This document shows, piece after piece, positions 1 to 9,134 of a stretch of DNA of 38,674 nucleotides; the stretch's first letter is position 1, and every line of letters begins with the position of its first letter. The DNA is from Verrucomicrobiales bacterium (GTDB lineage Bacteria > Verrucomicrobiota > Verrucomicrobiia > Limisphaerales > UBA1100). The DNA is taken from assembly GCA_005809105.1 (NCBI GenBank), contig SYLI01000059.1:1-38674 (forward strand), in the 5' to 3' direction. The notes beneath the pieces are model-generated. The model searched no databases, was not told the origin of the DNA, and worked only from the letters and a program-made list of their open reading frames with translations. The translations under genes and the position numbers were made by a program.

Positions 1-2
1 GC

Positions 3-413
3 AACATCGGCCACTTCGACAATGAAGTGCAGGTGGATCGCCTCCATGCCTTGAAAGGCGTGCAGCGGATCACCATCAAGCCCCAGTACGATCGCTACAT
101 CCTGCCCGGCGGCCGCAGCCTGTATCTTCTGGCTGAGGGCCGGCTGGTAAATCTGGGCTGCGCCACCGGCCATCCAAGCTTTGTGATGTCCAATTCCTTC
201 TCCAATCAGGTGCTGGCACAGCTGGATCTCTGGCAAAATCGTGACCGGTACGGGCGCGAAGTCTATCGCCTTCCCAAGAAGCTCGACGAAGAGGTGGCCC
301 GGCTGCATCTGGGGAAAATCGGCGTCAAACTCACCCGCCTTTCGGCGCGGCAGTCAGAATATTTGGGGGTGCCCGTTGAGGGGCCGTACAAGCCCGAACA
401 CTACCGCTACTAG
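3..413 (+). CDS. ahcY: Adenosylhomocysteinase, C-terminal 136 residues (5' truncated by window)
   Basis: This is the end of S-adenosyl-L-homocysteine hydrolase, the cytosolic NAD-dependent enzyme that splits SAH into adenosine and homocysteine in the methyl cycle. The reading frame is already open at base 3. It starts with [11 protein letters not shown], followed by [30 protein letters not shown] and the classic C-terminal tail KPEHYRY, whose Lys and Tyr reach into the partner subunit's NAD site in this family. The [10 protein letters not shown] block carries the conserved catalytic-domain segment. The true start lies upstream of the window. The next gene begins 66 bases downstream on the same strand. 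Identification is very secure because the tail is diagnostic. Confidence 0.97.
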   Translation, partial: NIGHFDNEVQVDRLHALKGVQRITIKPQYDRYILPGGRSLYLLAEGRLVNLGCATGHPSFVMSNSFSNQVLAQLDLWQNRDRYGREVYRLPKKLDEEVARLHLGKIGVKLTRLSARQSEYLGVPVEGPYKPEHYRY

Positions 414-479
414 GATAGGAAACGGGCTCTTCCAATCAGGCTGGCCAAAGGGTGCTGGCATGCGCAGATTGGGTGGCCC

Positions 480-3400
480 ATGTCAGATCTGGAAATGCAA
501 CCGGCGCCGGGAGGGCGCTTGGTCCGCTTCGTGGGAGACCGGATCTGCTTCACGCTGCAGGGGAGTCCCGACGCCTCGCGCGCGTTCCTTCGCACCAATC
601 TGGGTTCGGCGGCCGCGATTCGCCGCGAGATCATCCGCCCGGTTCACGGCTCCGGCCTCAAGGTCATGGAGTCATGGCGGGACATCGCTTTGATTCGGGA
701 GGGTGCGGGCTGGAAAGTGGACCTGGCATTGACCGAGGTGGGTTACTTTCAGGCCAAGGCCTACGTGGTGGACGCGCGCGGATTCCAGTCGTGGCCCCAT
801 GGCGAGGACGTCGGAGTCTCAGTGCATCCCAATCATTGCCGCACGGCGAACACGATCTACTGCGCGTTTCCACGGATGTTTGGGCCCGGCAAGGCGCATC
901 GTGACACTTCGGCGACGCACGATTCGCCGGCCATCGACCGGCTGGAGAAGGCCGGGTACACGGTCATCCCTCCCTCGGGCACCTTGCGGGATCTGGCGCG
1001 CGAGCTGCCGCACATCTTCGACACGCTCGGCTGCCGCATCCTGCACCTGCTTCCCGTGAGCCCGACACCAACGGTGTATGCGCGGATGGGCCGGTTCGGC
1101 AGCCCTTACGCCTGCGGTGATTTGACGGCCATTGATCCGGCATTGGTGGTGTTTGATCGCCGCACCACCGGTGTGCAGCAGTTCCAAGAACTGGCCGACG
1201 CCGTGCACGGACGCGGCGGCTGGCTGTACATCGACCTGGCGGTCAATCACACCGGATGGGGGTCTGTCCTGCAGGAGAACCATCCCGAATGGTTTCGCCG
1301 GGATCCAGACGGTGCCTTCGCAAGTCCGGGTGCATGGGGCAACACGTGGGCGGACCTTGTAGAATTGGAGCCGCACCATCGCCAGCTCTGGGAGACGCTG
1401 GCGCAAGCCTTCCTCACTTGGTGCCGACGCGGCGTGGATGGTTTTCGGTGCGACGCCGGATACAAAATCCCCATGCCTCTCTGGCGTTATCTCATCGCAC
1501 GCGTGCGCGAGGAATTTCCGGACACGGTGTTTCTACTCGAAGGCCTTGGTGGTGGATGGGACGACACGCAAACGCTGCTGACGCAGGGCGGCATGCAGTG
1601 GGCCTACTCCGAATTGTTTCAGGAGCTGCGTGGCGCCCAAGTCTCGCGCTACCTCGACCATGCCTTGGCGCAAAGCCAAAGGGTCGGCACACTGGTTCAC
1701 TACAGCGAGACGCACGACAATCCGCGCCTTGCGGCGAAGGGCCGCGTGTGGTCGCTGCTCCGCAACCGCCTCTGCGCGCTCACTAGCGTTCAGGGAGCCT
1801 TTGGTTTCACCAACGGCGTGGAGTGGCTGGCACCCGAACGGGTCAATGTCCATTCGTCCCGGGGCCTTTCCTGGGGCGGCGCACCCAATCTGGTGGCCGA
1901 ATTGTCGCGCCTCAATCATCTGCTCGCGCAGCACCCCGCCTTCTTTGATGGGGTCGAACTCACCCGGCTGAGCCCCATCGACTCAGGCGTCTATGCGCTG
2001 CTCCGTGTGCCCTCCGATGCGAAGCACACCGTCTTGGTGATTCTCAACACCGACGCCGATTCGCCCGGCAGCCTTGTGCTCAAGCGCGCGGATCTCGCCC
2101 CGATGACCGGACCGCATGGGGAATGGCGGGATCTCCTGGGACAAGCATTGCCGGAGATACGAGCCTCGGGCGACGCCCTTCATTTCACACTGCCAAAAGG
2201 CGCGGTGTATTGTCTTGCAACGAGGGACATCGCCGGCGACGAGGGCGACGGATACCGGGCCCACAGGGCGCGCATGGCTTGGGCTCTTCAATGTCTGGCC
2301 ACGATTCTTCGCCCTGAGCAACTGGGCCTGATGGATGGGCCGGCCTTGGCGCAACTCGTATTAAACAATCCGGCCGGCTTCCTCGCAGCATTGGAGAGGC
2401 TGCGCGATGGAACGCCGCCCGAGGCATCTTTGGCAGATACCCTTCACAGGTACGCATCCGCTGAAGAGTATGCGCCGGTGATCGAGTGGCGGCTTGAGGA
2501 TTGCCGGAGAGTCCTCATGGTTCCTGCGCGGCATTGGTTGCTCGTGCAGCTTCCCCAGCCATTCCGAGCAACCCTGCAACAGGTTGAGGGGGCTTGTGTG
2601 CATCATGCGGGGAGCATTTTGGTGGAGCAGGGGCACATCGTAGCCTTTCCTCCCGCTCACATGGGGCGATGGAATCTGCAGATTCGCGCAGCCGACTCTG
2701 CGCAAATTGAGCATTGCGGCGACATCATCGTGTTGGGCGAGGGTTCATCCGCAGCCGCCGATTTTCCAGAACTTGCGCGCGACGCCACGGGTCTGGACGC
2801 GCCGTTGGTTCTGTTGACGAATGGACGTGGAGCAATGGCGCGCATGGCGGTGGATTTGGGAAGGGTGAAGTCCAAGTATGATTGCCTGCTCGCGGCCAAT
2901 CTGGATGGGGCTTTGCCGGTGGATCGGCACGTGTTGGCAAAGCGACTGCGCCTTTGGGCCAATGCCGACGGCTTCATTTCGCCACTGGACGCGGCCAATC
3001 TGGTGGAGTTTAAGCTTGGGCCTCCGGCGTGCTGGAAGTTTCTCATCGATGCTGGCGATGGCCGGACAGTGATGGTGGAAACCAGCATCGACATGGTGCC
3101 CAATGAGAACGTGGTCGAAATCCAGATAAAGCACCTGCCGATGACTCTGCCTGCGGACTCACGGCTCTCCATCACGGCGCGTGTGGATATTGAGGATCGC
3201 AGCTTTCATGGCCAGACCTGCGCCGATGCAGGCACACGGCGGCATCTTGAGGAGCACACGCGCACCTTACCCAACCAAATCGGATTTGAGTTTCGACCTT
3301 CGGCGGAGCGTGGACTGCGTGTGATTGCCAGCCATGGCATATACCACCCTGACGCTGAGTGGAGCATGGGCATCGCTCATCCGGTGGAGGTCAGCCGCGA

Positions 3401-4763
3401 TCAAGTGGGTGCGGGCGATGCTTATAGCCCCGGCTGGTTTGATCTGCCGATGGAAGTGGGTGATGAGGTCGAGATCCGCGTCAGCGCGGAATCGAAAGAC
3501 ACCGCAACGGGTGTGCTTCGAGGCTATGGGGATCCGGCGCACACAGCTCAAGCCAGACTCAAACGTGCCTTGGATGCTTTTATCGTTCGGCGTGGCAGCG
3601 GCAAAACCGTGATCGCCGGTTATCCGTGGTTTCTAGACTGGGGGCGCGACGCATTGATTGCCACTCGGGGGATTATCGCCGCTGGCAGGCAGGATGTGGC
3701 GCGGCAAATTCTGTTGCAAATTGCCGCATCGGAAAAAAGCGGCACTCTCCCCAATGCGCTGCATGGTGCCGATGTGTCCAATCGCGACACCTCCGATGCG
3801 CCGCTCTTGTTTGCTTTGGCCTGCCGCGATCTCGCGGCGGTAGAGGGCAGGGGATGGTACGCCCACAAGGTGGGGAGCGGCAGTCGTACGATTGCGCAAG
3901 TCCTTGAGTCCATCGCAACCCACTATCGATCGGGCACGCCTAACGGCATCCGGATGGATCCCACTTCGGGTCTGGTGTGGAGCCCGGCGCACTTCACGTG
4001 GATGGACACCCATCATCCCGCGTGCACGCCGCGAGAAGGCTACCCGGTGGAGGTGCAAGCCCTCTGGATTGGCTTGCTGCGACAACTTTCGGAACTGGAA
4101 AAGGGCCGTGAATGGGAGGATCTGGCCCGTCTTTCGGAATCGTCATTCGCGTCCTTCTTTGTCCGCGACGGAGAAGTGTCGGTCGTCGATCTGCTCATGG
4201 GTGGATCGAATGTGCCGGCCCGCGCCACTATCCCCGATGGTCTGTTGCGACCCAACGCACTCTTTGCCATCGCCGCGGGATTGGTGCCGCCAGCGGCGGC
4301 CCGCGCATACGTTAGCTCGGTGCAAAGGCACTTGCTGGTTCCGGGTGCCGTGCGCACGCTGGCGCCATTGCCGGCCACTGTGCCACTGGAGGCGCGGGCT
4401 GCTGATGGACGACTCCTCAACGATCCGGCGAACCCGTATTGGGGCCGATATGAAGGTGACGAGGACACGAGACGAAAGCCTGCCTACCACAATGGAACAG
4501 CGTGGGTGTGGTTGCTTCCCATGTTCTGCGAAGCACTCGTTATTGCATGGGGCGGCTCGTCCGTCGCACTTCGTGCTGCGAGGGGTTACCTGCAAGGCAC
4601 CGAAGGGCTTCTTGACGCTGGCTGCATCGGTCAGCTTCCAGAAATTCTTGATGGCGACGCACCTCATCAGGAGCGCGGCTGCGACGCGCAGGCCTGGAGC
4701 GTTTCTGAAACATTGCGAGTGTTAAGTTGGATCGAAGACAAAATGAAAATCCAAACTCCATGA
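480..4763 (+). CDS. Glycogen debranching enzyme, fused GH13 (4-alpha-glucanotransferase) and GH133 (amylo-1,6-glucosidase)
   Basis: A 1427-residue two-activity debranching enzyme for cytosolic glycogen. Residues 1-140 look like an N-terminal beta-sandwich. The GH13 barrel follows, with region I DLAVNHT near residue 250, the nucleophile Asp in GFRCDAGYK near 324, the acid/base Glu in LLEGLG near 354, and the transition-state pair in SETHDNPR near 410. From about residue 770 there is a bacterial-type GDE_N-like segment (LTNGRGAMARMA...). From about 1020 the GH133 (alpha/alpha)6 toroid begins, with GYPWFLDWGRDALIATRG near 1045 and REGYPVEVQALW near 1187. Most bacterial debranching enzymes are either GH13 GlgX or the shorter GDE_N/GDE_C type, so this length and order recall the eukaryotic AGL protein. 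The ATG at 480 has no strong ribosome site, so the start is moderately certain. The stop overlaps the next start as ATGA. Confidence 0.93.
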   Translation: MSDLEMQPAPGGRLVRFVGDRICFTLQGSPDASRAFLRTNLGSAAAIRREIIRPVHGSGLKVMESWRDIALIREGAGWKVDLALTEVGYFQAKAYVVDARGFQSWPHGEDVGVSVHPNHCRTANTIYCAFPRMFGPGKAHRDTSATHDSPAIDRLEKAGYTVIPPSGTLRDLARELPHIFDTLGCRILHLLPVSPTPTVYARMGRFGSPYACGDLTAIDPALVVFDRRTTGVQQFQELADAVHGRGGWLYIDLAVNHTGWGSVLQENHPEWFRRDPDGAFASPGAWGNTWADLVELEPHHRQLWETLAQAFLTWCRRGVDGFRCDAGYKIPMPLWRYLIARVREEFPDTVFLLEGLGGGWDDTQTLLTQGGMQWAYSELFQELRGAQVSRYLDHALAQSQRVGTLVHYSETHDNPRLAAKGRVWSLLRNRLCALTSVQGAFGFTNGVEWLAPERVNVHSSRGLSWGGAPNLVAELSRLNHLLAQHPAFFDGVELTRLSPIDSGVYALLRVPSDAKHTVLVILNTDADSPGSLVLKRADLAPMTGPHGEWRDLLGQALPEIRASGDALHFTLPKGAVYCLATRDIAGDEGDGYRAHRARMAWALQCLATILRPEQLGLMDGPALAQLVLNNPAGFLAALERLRDGTPPEASLADTLHRYASAEEYAPVIEWRLEDCRRVLMVPARHWLLVQLPQPFRATLQQVEGACVHHAGSILVEQGHIVAFPPAHMGRWNLQIRAADSAQIEHCGDIIVLGEGSSAAADFPELARDATGLDAPLVLLTNGRGAMARMAVDLGRVKSKYDCLLAANLDGALPVDRHVLAKRLRLWANADGFISPLDAANLVEFKLGPPACWKFLIDAGDGRTVMVETSIDMVPNENVVEIQIKHLPMTLPADSRLSITARVDIEDRSFHGQTCADAGTRRHLEEHTRTLPNQIGFEFRPSAERGLRVIASHGIYHPDAEWSMGIAHPVEVSRDQVGAGDAYSPGWFDLPMEVGDEVEIRVSAESKDTATGVLRGYGDPAHTAQARLKRALDAFIVRRGSGKTVIAGYPWFLDWGRDALIATRGIIAAGRQDVARQILLQIAASEKSGTLPNALHGADVSNRDTSDAPLLFALACRDLAAVEGRGWYAHKVGSGSRTIAQVLESIATHYRSGTPNGIRMDPTSGLVWSPAHFTWMDTHHPACTPREGYPVEVQALWIGLLRQLSELEKGREWEDLARLSESSFASFFVRDGEVSVVDLLMGGSNVPARATIPDGLLRPNALFAIAAGLVPPAAARAYVSSVQRHLLVPGAVRTLAPLPATVPLEARAADGRLLNDPANPYWGRYEGDEDTRRKPAYHNGTAWVWLLPMFCEALVIAWGGSSVALRAARGYLQGTEGLLDAGCIGQLPEILDGDAPHQERGCDAQAWSVSETLRVLSWIEDKMKIQTP

Positions 4764-6343
4764 ACGGGACTCAACGGCAATTTGAAGGTCTGCTGGATCG
4801 GTATTTCGAGGAAACCCTGGCCGATCATCCCGTGTGGGCGAATCGGGCCGGTCTTCGGGATGGCGAGGGAAAGCTGGGGAAGGCGTCGTATGCGCACTTG
4901 GTGCGCCTTGAACGCCGCCGTCAACGGACTCTGGTGTCACTTGACTCCATCAATCCGCGGGAGCTCGAAGCCGAGCAGCACTTGGACCGACTGGCATTGC
5001 GAGCGATGATCCGGCAGGAGTGTGACGAATACGCGCGCAAGCGAACCGAGCTCGAGCCTGCGGCAGTGGGTGCCGTGCTGGATGTCTTGCAGTTTGAACT
5101 CCAACGCGGAGAAACCGAGCGCGCCCGGGCAAAGCGCAATGTGCTCTCCCTGTTGCGGGCTGCTCCAGGATTCTTGGAAGAAGCAGCCATGGCCGTGGTG
5201 CGCCCCGAACGGGTGTGGTGCAAAGTAATGGAACAAACCTGCGCTGGAGCCCCCGCGCTCTTTGATGCCGTTGACGCGTTCACGAGGGAAGACCATTCCA
5301 CTGCTGCTGCAAGGAAGGCTGTGGTTGCCTATCGCGACCGGGTGATGAGTCTCGCGCCTGCGCCGGAGGGTTCCTTTGCCATTGGAGCCGTGTCGCTCCA
5401 ACGGCTGGTGCACGAACAACTGGGCTTGGATTATTCGCTGGGCGAAATCGAAGCGCTGGCGATGGCGGAAACCCGCCGAATCAGCGCGCTACTGGAGCAT
5501 GCCTGCCGTCGGTTTGGAAAGGGCCGCACGGCAGAGAGCATCATCGCCGAGGCCCGGGCGCAGTGGCAACCGGGCAACGACTTGCTGGGGTTGTACCGGA
5601 AGCAGGTGCAGCGCATCGCTGGGGGCTTTCGTGCGGCGCGTGCCCTGTCATTCCCCGAAGCGGAGGAACTTGAAGTGCGGCTGGTGCCACCGTTTATGCG
5701 GCACCTCTTCCCCACGGCGGCCTACTCCAGTCCCGGTGCGTTCGAAAAGCGGCAGCGAGGCATCTTCTGGGTGAACGATCTTGGACTGGCCAAGTCCGCG
5801 CCGGCTGAGAGACAAGCAGAGCGGCAGCAGCACTTTGGCGTGTCGCTCACGGCTGCACACGAGGCCTATCCGGGGCATCACTTGCAATTTGTCACCGCCA
5901 ATCGGCATCCGCGCCAGTGGCGTCGCCTGTTTGCCCACGCGGTGTTTTACGAGGGCTGGACTCTTTGGTGTGAGCAGATGATGGTGGACTTGAAGATCGA
6001 CCCTTCGCCCTGGGTTCCCGTGCAACAGCTCCACGATGCGCTGTGGCGTGCGCACCGCATCCTGGTGGACCTCCGTTTGCAAACTGGGCGTTACAGCTAC
6101 GCACAGGGAGTGACGCACCTCAAGCGGCACCTCGGTTTCACACGAACCCGCAGCGAGGCGGAGATCAACTGGTACAGTGCCGCGCCGGGCGTGCCGATGA
6201 GTTACTGGCTTGGGCGATTAGAAAATGAACGGCTGCGGTTGCGTTTGATGCAGGGTGGAGGCTGGAGCCTGAGGCGATTTAATGACTGGCTGCTGAGCTT
6301 TGGGACATTACCTCAGTCGTGGATTGAGAAATACGGAATCTGA
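4760..6343 (+). CDS. DUF885-family zinc metallopeptidase-like protein
   Basis: A 527-residue protein of the DUF885 family, thought to be gluzincin-like zinc peptidases. The motif HEAYPGHH (His367, Glu368, His373) and the downstream EGWTLWCEQM with Glu398 supply the expected two metal His, the catalytic Glu and the third ligand. The C-terminal half also has the family block YSYAQGVTHLKRHLG and the tail SYWLGRLE. No signal peptide is visible, so it is probably cytoplasmic. I chose the ATG at 4760 because it overlaps the stop of the debranching-enzyme gene (ATGA), implying translational coupling; an in-frame TTG at 4727 is less likely. Its own stop touches the next gene's ATG (TGATG). The substrate is unknown. 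Confidence 0.88.
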   Translation: MNGTQRQFEGLLDRYFEETLADHPVWANRAGLRDGEGKLGKASYAHLVRLERRRQRTLVSLDSINPRELEAEQHLDRLALRAMIRQECDEYARKRTELEPAAVGAVLDVLQFELQRGETERARAKRNVLSLLRAAPGFLEEAAMAVVRPERVWCKVMEQTCAGAPALFDAVDAFTREDHSTAAARKAVVAYRDRVMSLAPAPEGSFAIGAVSLQRLVHEQLGLDYSLGEIEALAMAETRRISALLEHACRRFGKGRTAESIIAEARAQWQPGNDLLGLYRKQVQRIAGGFRAARALSFPEAEELEVRLVPPFMRHLFPTAAYSSPGAFEKRQRGIFWVNDLGLAKSAPAERQAERQQHFGVSLTAAHEAYPGHHLQFVTANRHPRQWRRLFAHAVFYEGWTLWCEQMMVDLKIDPSPWVPVQQLHDALWRAHRILVDLRLQTGRYSYAQGVTHLKRHLGFTRTRSEAEINWYSAAPGVPMSYWLGRLENERLRLRLMQGGGWSLRRFNDWLLSFGTLPQSWIEKYGI

Positions 6344-8163
6344 TGGCGCGGCTGAAAAAGCGCTTTCCCTTCGCGGGAAACGCACCGTATGTTTGCCGGA
6401 GAATCAAGACGACCATGACCCTATTGCCCTTTGGAAATCTGCCGCCTCATCGCGCTCGGACATTTCTGCCCGCCAAAGCACGCATGACCCAATGGGCTGC
6501 GATCGAACCCCATTTCGACCGACTGGAATCCGAGGCGGCAGCCTGCACCACGCCAAAGGACTTCGAGCGGTGGTTGCACCATTCGAGCGAGCTGGCCTCG
6601 GCTCTGGATGAGGAAGGTTCGGGTCGGTACATCGCGATGACCTGCCACACCGATCATCCCGACGCCAAGAAGGCGTACCTGCATTTTGTCGAGACGATTG
6701 AGCCGAAATTGAAAGAGCGGCAATTTAGGCTGGCGAAAGTATTCCTAGCTCATCAGCAGCGCGCCAAGCTTCCCGGCAGACGCTATGAAGTGCTCAATCG
6801 CGACACGGAACTTTTGGTTGAGCTGTTCCGGCCCCAGAACATTCCACTGGAAACCCAGGAAACCAAACTTGGGCAACAGTATCAGGAACTCATTGGGGCC
6901 CTCACGGTGCGGTTCCGCGGAGAGGAGAAGACGCTCGTGCAGATGGGTGTTTACCAGCAGGAGACGGACCGCAGCCTTCGACACACAACTTGGGAGGCGG
7001 TGTGCCGTCGACGCCTCAAGGAAGCAACGCGAATCGATTCCCTCTTCGACAAGCTCCTCTCCCGTCGCGTGCGCATGGCTAGGAATGCCGGTTACTCCAA
7101 TTACCGCGATTACATGCACCGAGCCAAGGGCCGTTTTGACTACCGTCCTGAGGACTGCTTTGAATTTCATCGCGCGGTTGAGACCGAAGTCATGCCCTTG
7201 GTGCGCCAATTGCATGCGGCTCGGCGAAGTCAAATGGGATTGAAGGCATTGCGTCCTTGGGATCTGGCCGTGGATCCGCTGGGGCGTCCTCCGCTCAAGC
7301 CCTTCGTGGAAACCGACGAGATGGTGCGCCGGACGCAGCGGATCTTCGATCGGATGGATGGCGAACTCGCATCGGGCTTTCGTGGCATGAAACGCCTCAA
7401 GCTCCTCGATTTGGCAAATCGCAAAGGCAAGGCGCCGGGCGGCTACCAGAGCTGCCTGGCGGAATCTCGGCTACCCTTCATCTTTATGAACGCCGTGGGA
7501 ATGCAGCGCGACGTGGAGACGTTGTTGCATGAGGCGGGCCATGCGTTCCATTCGCTTGCGGCGCAGGAGGAGGATCTGCACTCCTACCGCAGTGCGCCGC
7601 TGGAATTCTGCGAGGTCGCGTCCATGAGCATGGAACTACTCGGCAATGCGCACCTCGATGAGTTTTACACCCCTCCGGACGCCGCGCGGGCTTGTCAGAC
7701 GCATCTGGAGAATATCATTTTGCTTCTGCCTTGGGTCGCCATGGTGGACGCCTTCCAGCACTGGCTCTACACCCATCCGGAGCACACCCGTGCGGAGCGT
7801 GACGGAGCCTGGCTCAAGCTGATGGAGCGATTCGGCGGTGAAGTGGACTGGTCGGGATATCACGACGCAAAGAGGAAGTCGTGGCACCGGCAGCTCCACA
7901 TTTTCCTCTGTCCCTTTTATTACATCGAGTATGGCATTGCACAGCTGGGGGCCTTGCAAGTTTGGGCCAACTCGCAGCGCGATCTGCCCAAAGCCCTGCG
8001 CCAATACAAAGATGCGCTTTCCTTGGGCGGCTCACGTCCCCTGCCAGAACTCTTCGCCAAGGCAGGCTGCCGGTTTCGATTTGATGCCCGCACCGTGAAG
8101 CCCTTGATGGCGATGGTGAAGCGGCAACTGGCCAGAATGGCAAACGGCACACCGGTCCGCTAA
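6343..8163 (+). CDS. M3 family oligoendopeptidase (PepF-like)
   Basis: A peptidase of family M3, a zinc enzyme that cuts oligopeptides in the cytoplasm. The active site HEAGHAFHS is at residues 396-404 (His396, Glu397, His400), and the third-ligand region LEFCEVASMSMELL comes about 25 residues later. The tail FLCPFYYIEYGIAQLGALQVW is typical of the oligoendopeptidase F branch, and the 606-residue length is normal. The first ATG (6343) overlaps the upstream stop by one base. However, the recognisable family sequence begins with LPPHRARTFLPAK, so an internal ATG at 6418 is a realistic alternative giving 581 residues. The gene forms a coupled pair with the DUF885 peptidase, which suggests joint peptide recycling. 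Confidence 0.92.
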   Translation: MARLKKRFPFAGNAPYVCRRIKTTMTLLPFGNLPPHRARTFLPAKARMTQWAAIEPHFDRLESEAAACTTPKDFERWLHHSSELASALDEEGSGRYIAMTCHTDHPDAKKAYLHFVETIEPKLKERQFRLAKVFLAHQQRAKLPGRRYEVLNRDTELLVELFRPQNIPLETQETKLGQQYQELIGALTVRFRGEEKTLVQMGVYQQETDRSLRHTTWEAVCRRRLKEATRIDSLFDKLLSRRVRMARNAGYSNYRDYMHRAKGRFDYRPEDCFEFHRAVETEVMPLVRQLHAARRSQMGLKALRPWDLAVDPLGRPPLKPFVETDEMVRRTQRIFDRMDGELASGFRGMKRLKLLDLANRKGKAPGGYQSCLAESRLPFIFMNAVGMQRDVETLLHEAGHAFHSLAAQEEDLHSYRSAPLEFCEVASMSMELLGNAHLDEFYTPPDAARACQTHLENIILLLPWVAMVDAFQHWLYTHPEHTRAERDGAWLKLMERFGGEVDWSGYHDAKRKSWHRQLHIFLCPFYYIEYGIAQLGALQVWANSQRDLPKALRQYKDALSLGGSRPLPELFAKAGCRFRFDARTVKPLMAMVKRQLARMANGTPVR

Positions 8164-8169
8164 GGCGCC

Positions 8170-9087
8170 ATGCTCGACGACCGCTCTTACATGCGCGAGC
8201 CCGGCGGGGCGCCCACGCGGACTCTCGCGGCCCCGCTCTGGCTGGTGTTGGTGGTCGTCAATGTGCTGATGTACGGCGCGCAAGAGCTAGCGCCTGCGGC
8301 ACTGGACCGCCTAGTGCTGGTGCCAGTGGAATTGGCGCGCGGGCACGTGTGGCAGCTTCTCACCTTTCAATTCCTGCATGGGGGGCTGTTTCATCTCGTC
8401 ATCAATTGCGCCATGATCTGGATGTTTGGGCGCACCCTGGAGCTTCAGTTGGGACGGGGGCGCTTCTTGGGATTGTATCTCTGCTCCGGGGTGATGGGGG
8501 GGCTCTTGCAATGTGCCGTGCCGTGGATCTTAGGCGACGCGCAGGCCTTGGGCGTGGGTGTTGTGGGTGCCTCTGCGGGGATCTTTGGACTGCTCGCAGC
8601 TTTTGCGTTGCTGCACTGGGAGCAGGAGCTCACGTTGCTGCTGCTCTTCATCATCCCGGTCACAATGCGCGCCAAGTGGATGCTTTTGGTGCTCGCCGTC
8701 ATTGGTGCTTTGGGGATGCTAGATCGCTCCTCGGGCATCGGCCACGCCGCGCATTTGGGGGGCATGATGGGCGGAATCTGGTTCACGGCCCAGTTCGTCC
8801 TCTCGCCTCACGAGGATGAGCCTAGATGGCTTGGATGGCTGCGTTTCACGTGGCGCGCAAGGAAGTCCCGCAAGGGGCGCAAGATCATTCCCTGCGACGA
8901 AGTGCTCGTGCCCGCGGGCATCAAGAAAGCCACCGGCGTGTTTAGTGCGTCCGCGGACGGCCCGGAAGATTCGATCCATCAAGAGGTGGACCTCATCCTC
9001 GACAAGATTTCCGAACAAGGCATCGGAAGCCTCACCGAACAGGAGCGCAAGACACTGGAGCGCGCGCGCAGCCAGATGGGGCGTTGA
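8170..9087 (+). CDS. Rhomboid-family intramembrane serine protease with cytosolic tail
   Basis: A 305-residue integral membrane protease. About six transmembrane segments lie between residues 20 and 210. The L1/TM2 signature HGGLFHLVINCAMIW (residues 70-84) precedes the catalytic serine in GASAGIFG (Ser135) and the catalytic histidine in GHAAHLGG (probably His195). After the membrane core comes a hydrophilic tail of about 90 residues, basic at first (RARKSRKGRK) and then acidic and helical (EVDLILDKISEQG), resembling the tail found on several PVC-group rhomboids. The start lies 6 bases after the preceding peptidase gene, so it probably shares that transcript. Substrates cannot be predicted. 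Confidence 0.93.
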   Translation: MLDDRSYMREPGGAPTRTLAAPLWLVLVVVNVLMYGAQELAPAALDRLVLVPVELARGHVWQLLTFQFLHGGLFHLVINCAMIWMFGRTLELQLGRGRFLGLYLCSGVMGGLLQCAVPWILGDAQALGVGVVGASAGIFGLLAAFALLHWEQELTLLLLFIIPVTMRAKWMLLVLAVIGALGMLDRSSGIGHAAHLGGMMGGIWFTAQFVLSPHEDEPRWLGWLRFTWRARKSRKGRKIIPCDEVLVPAGIKKATGVFSASADGPEDSIHQEVDLILDKISEQGIGSLTEQERKTLERARSQMGR

Positions 9088-9134
9088 CCCTTCCGTCTCG
9101 ACGCGCCAGCGGCGGCGTCCTACGATGGCGCGGC

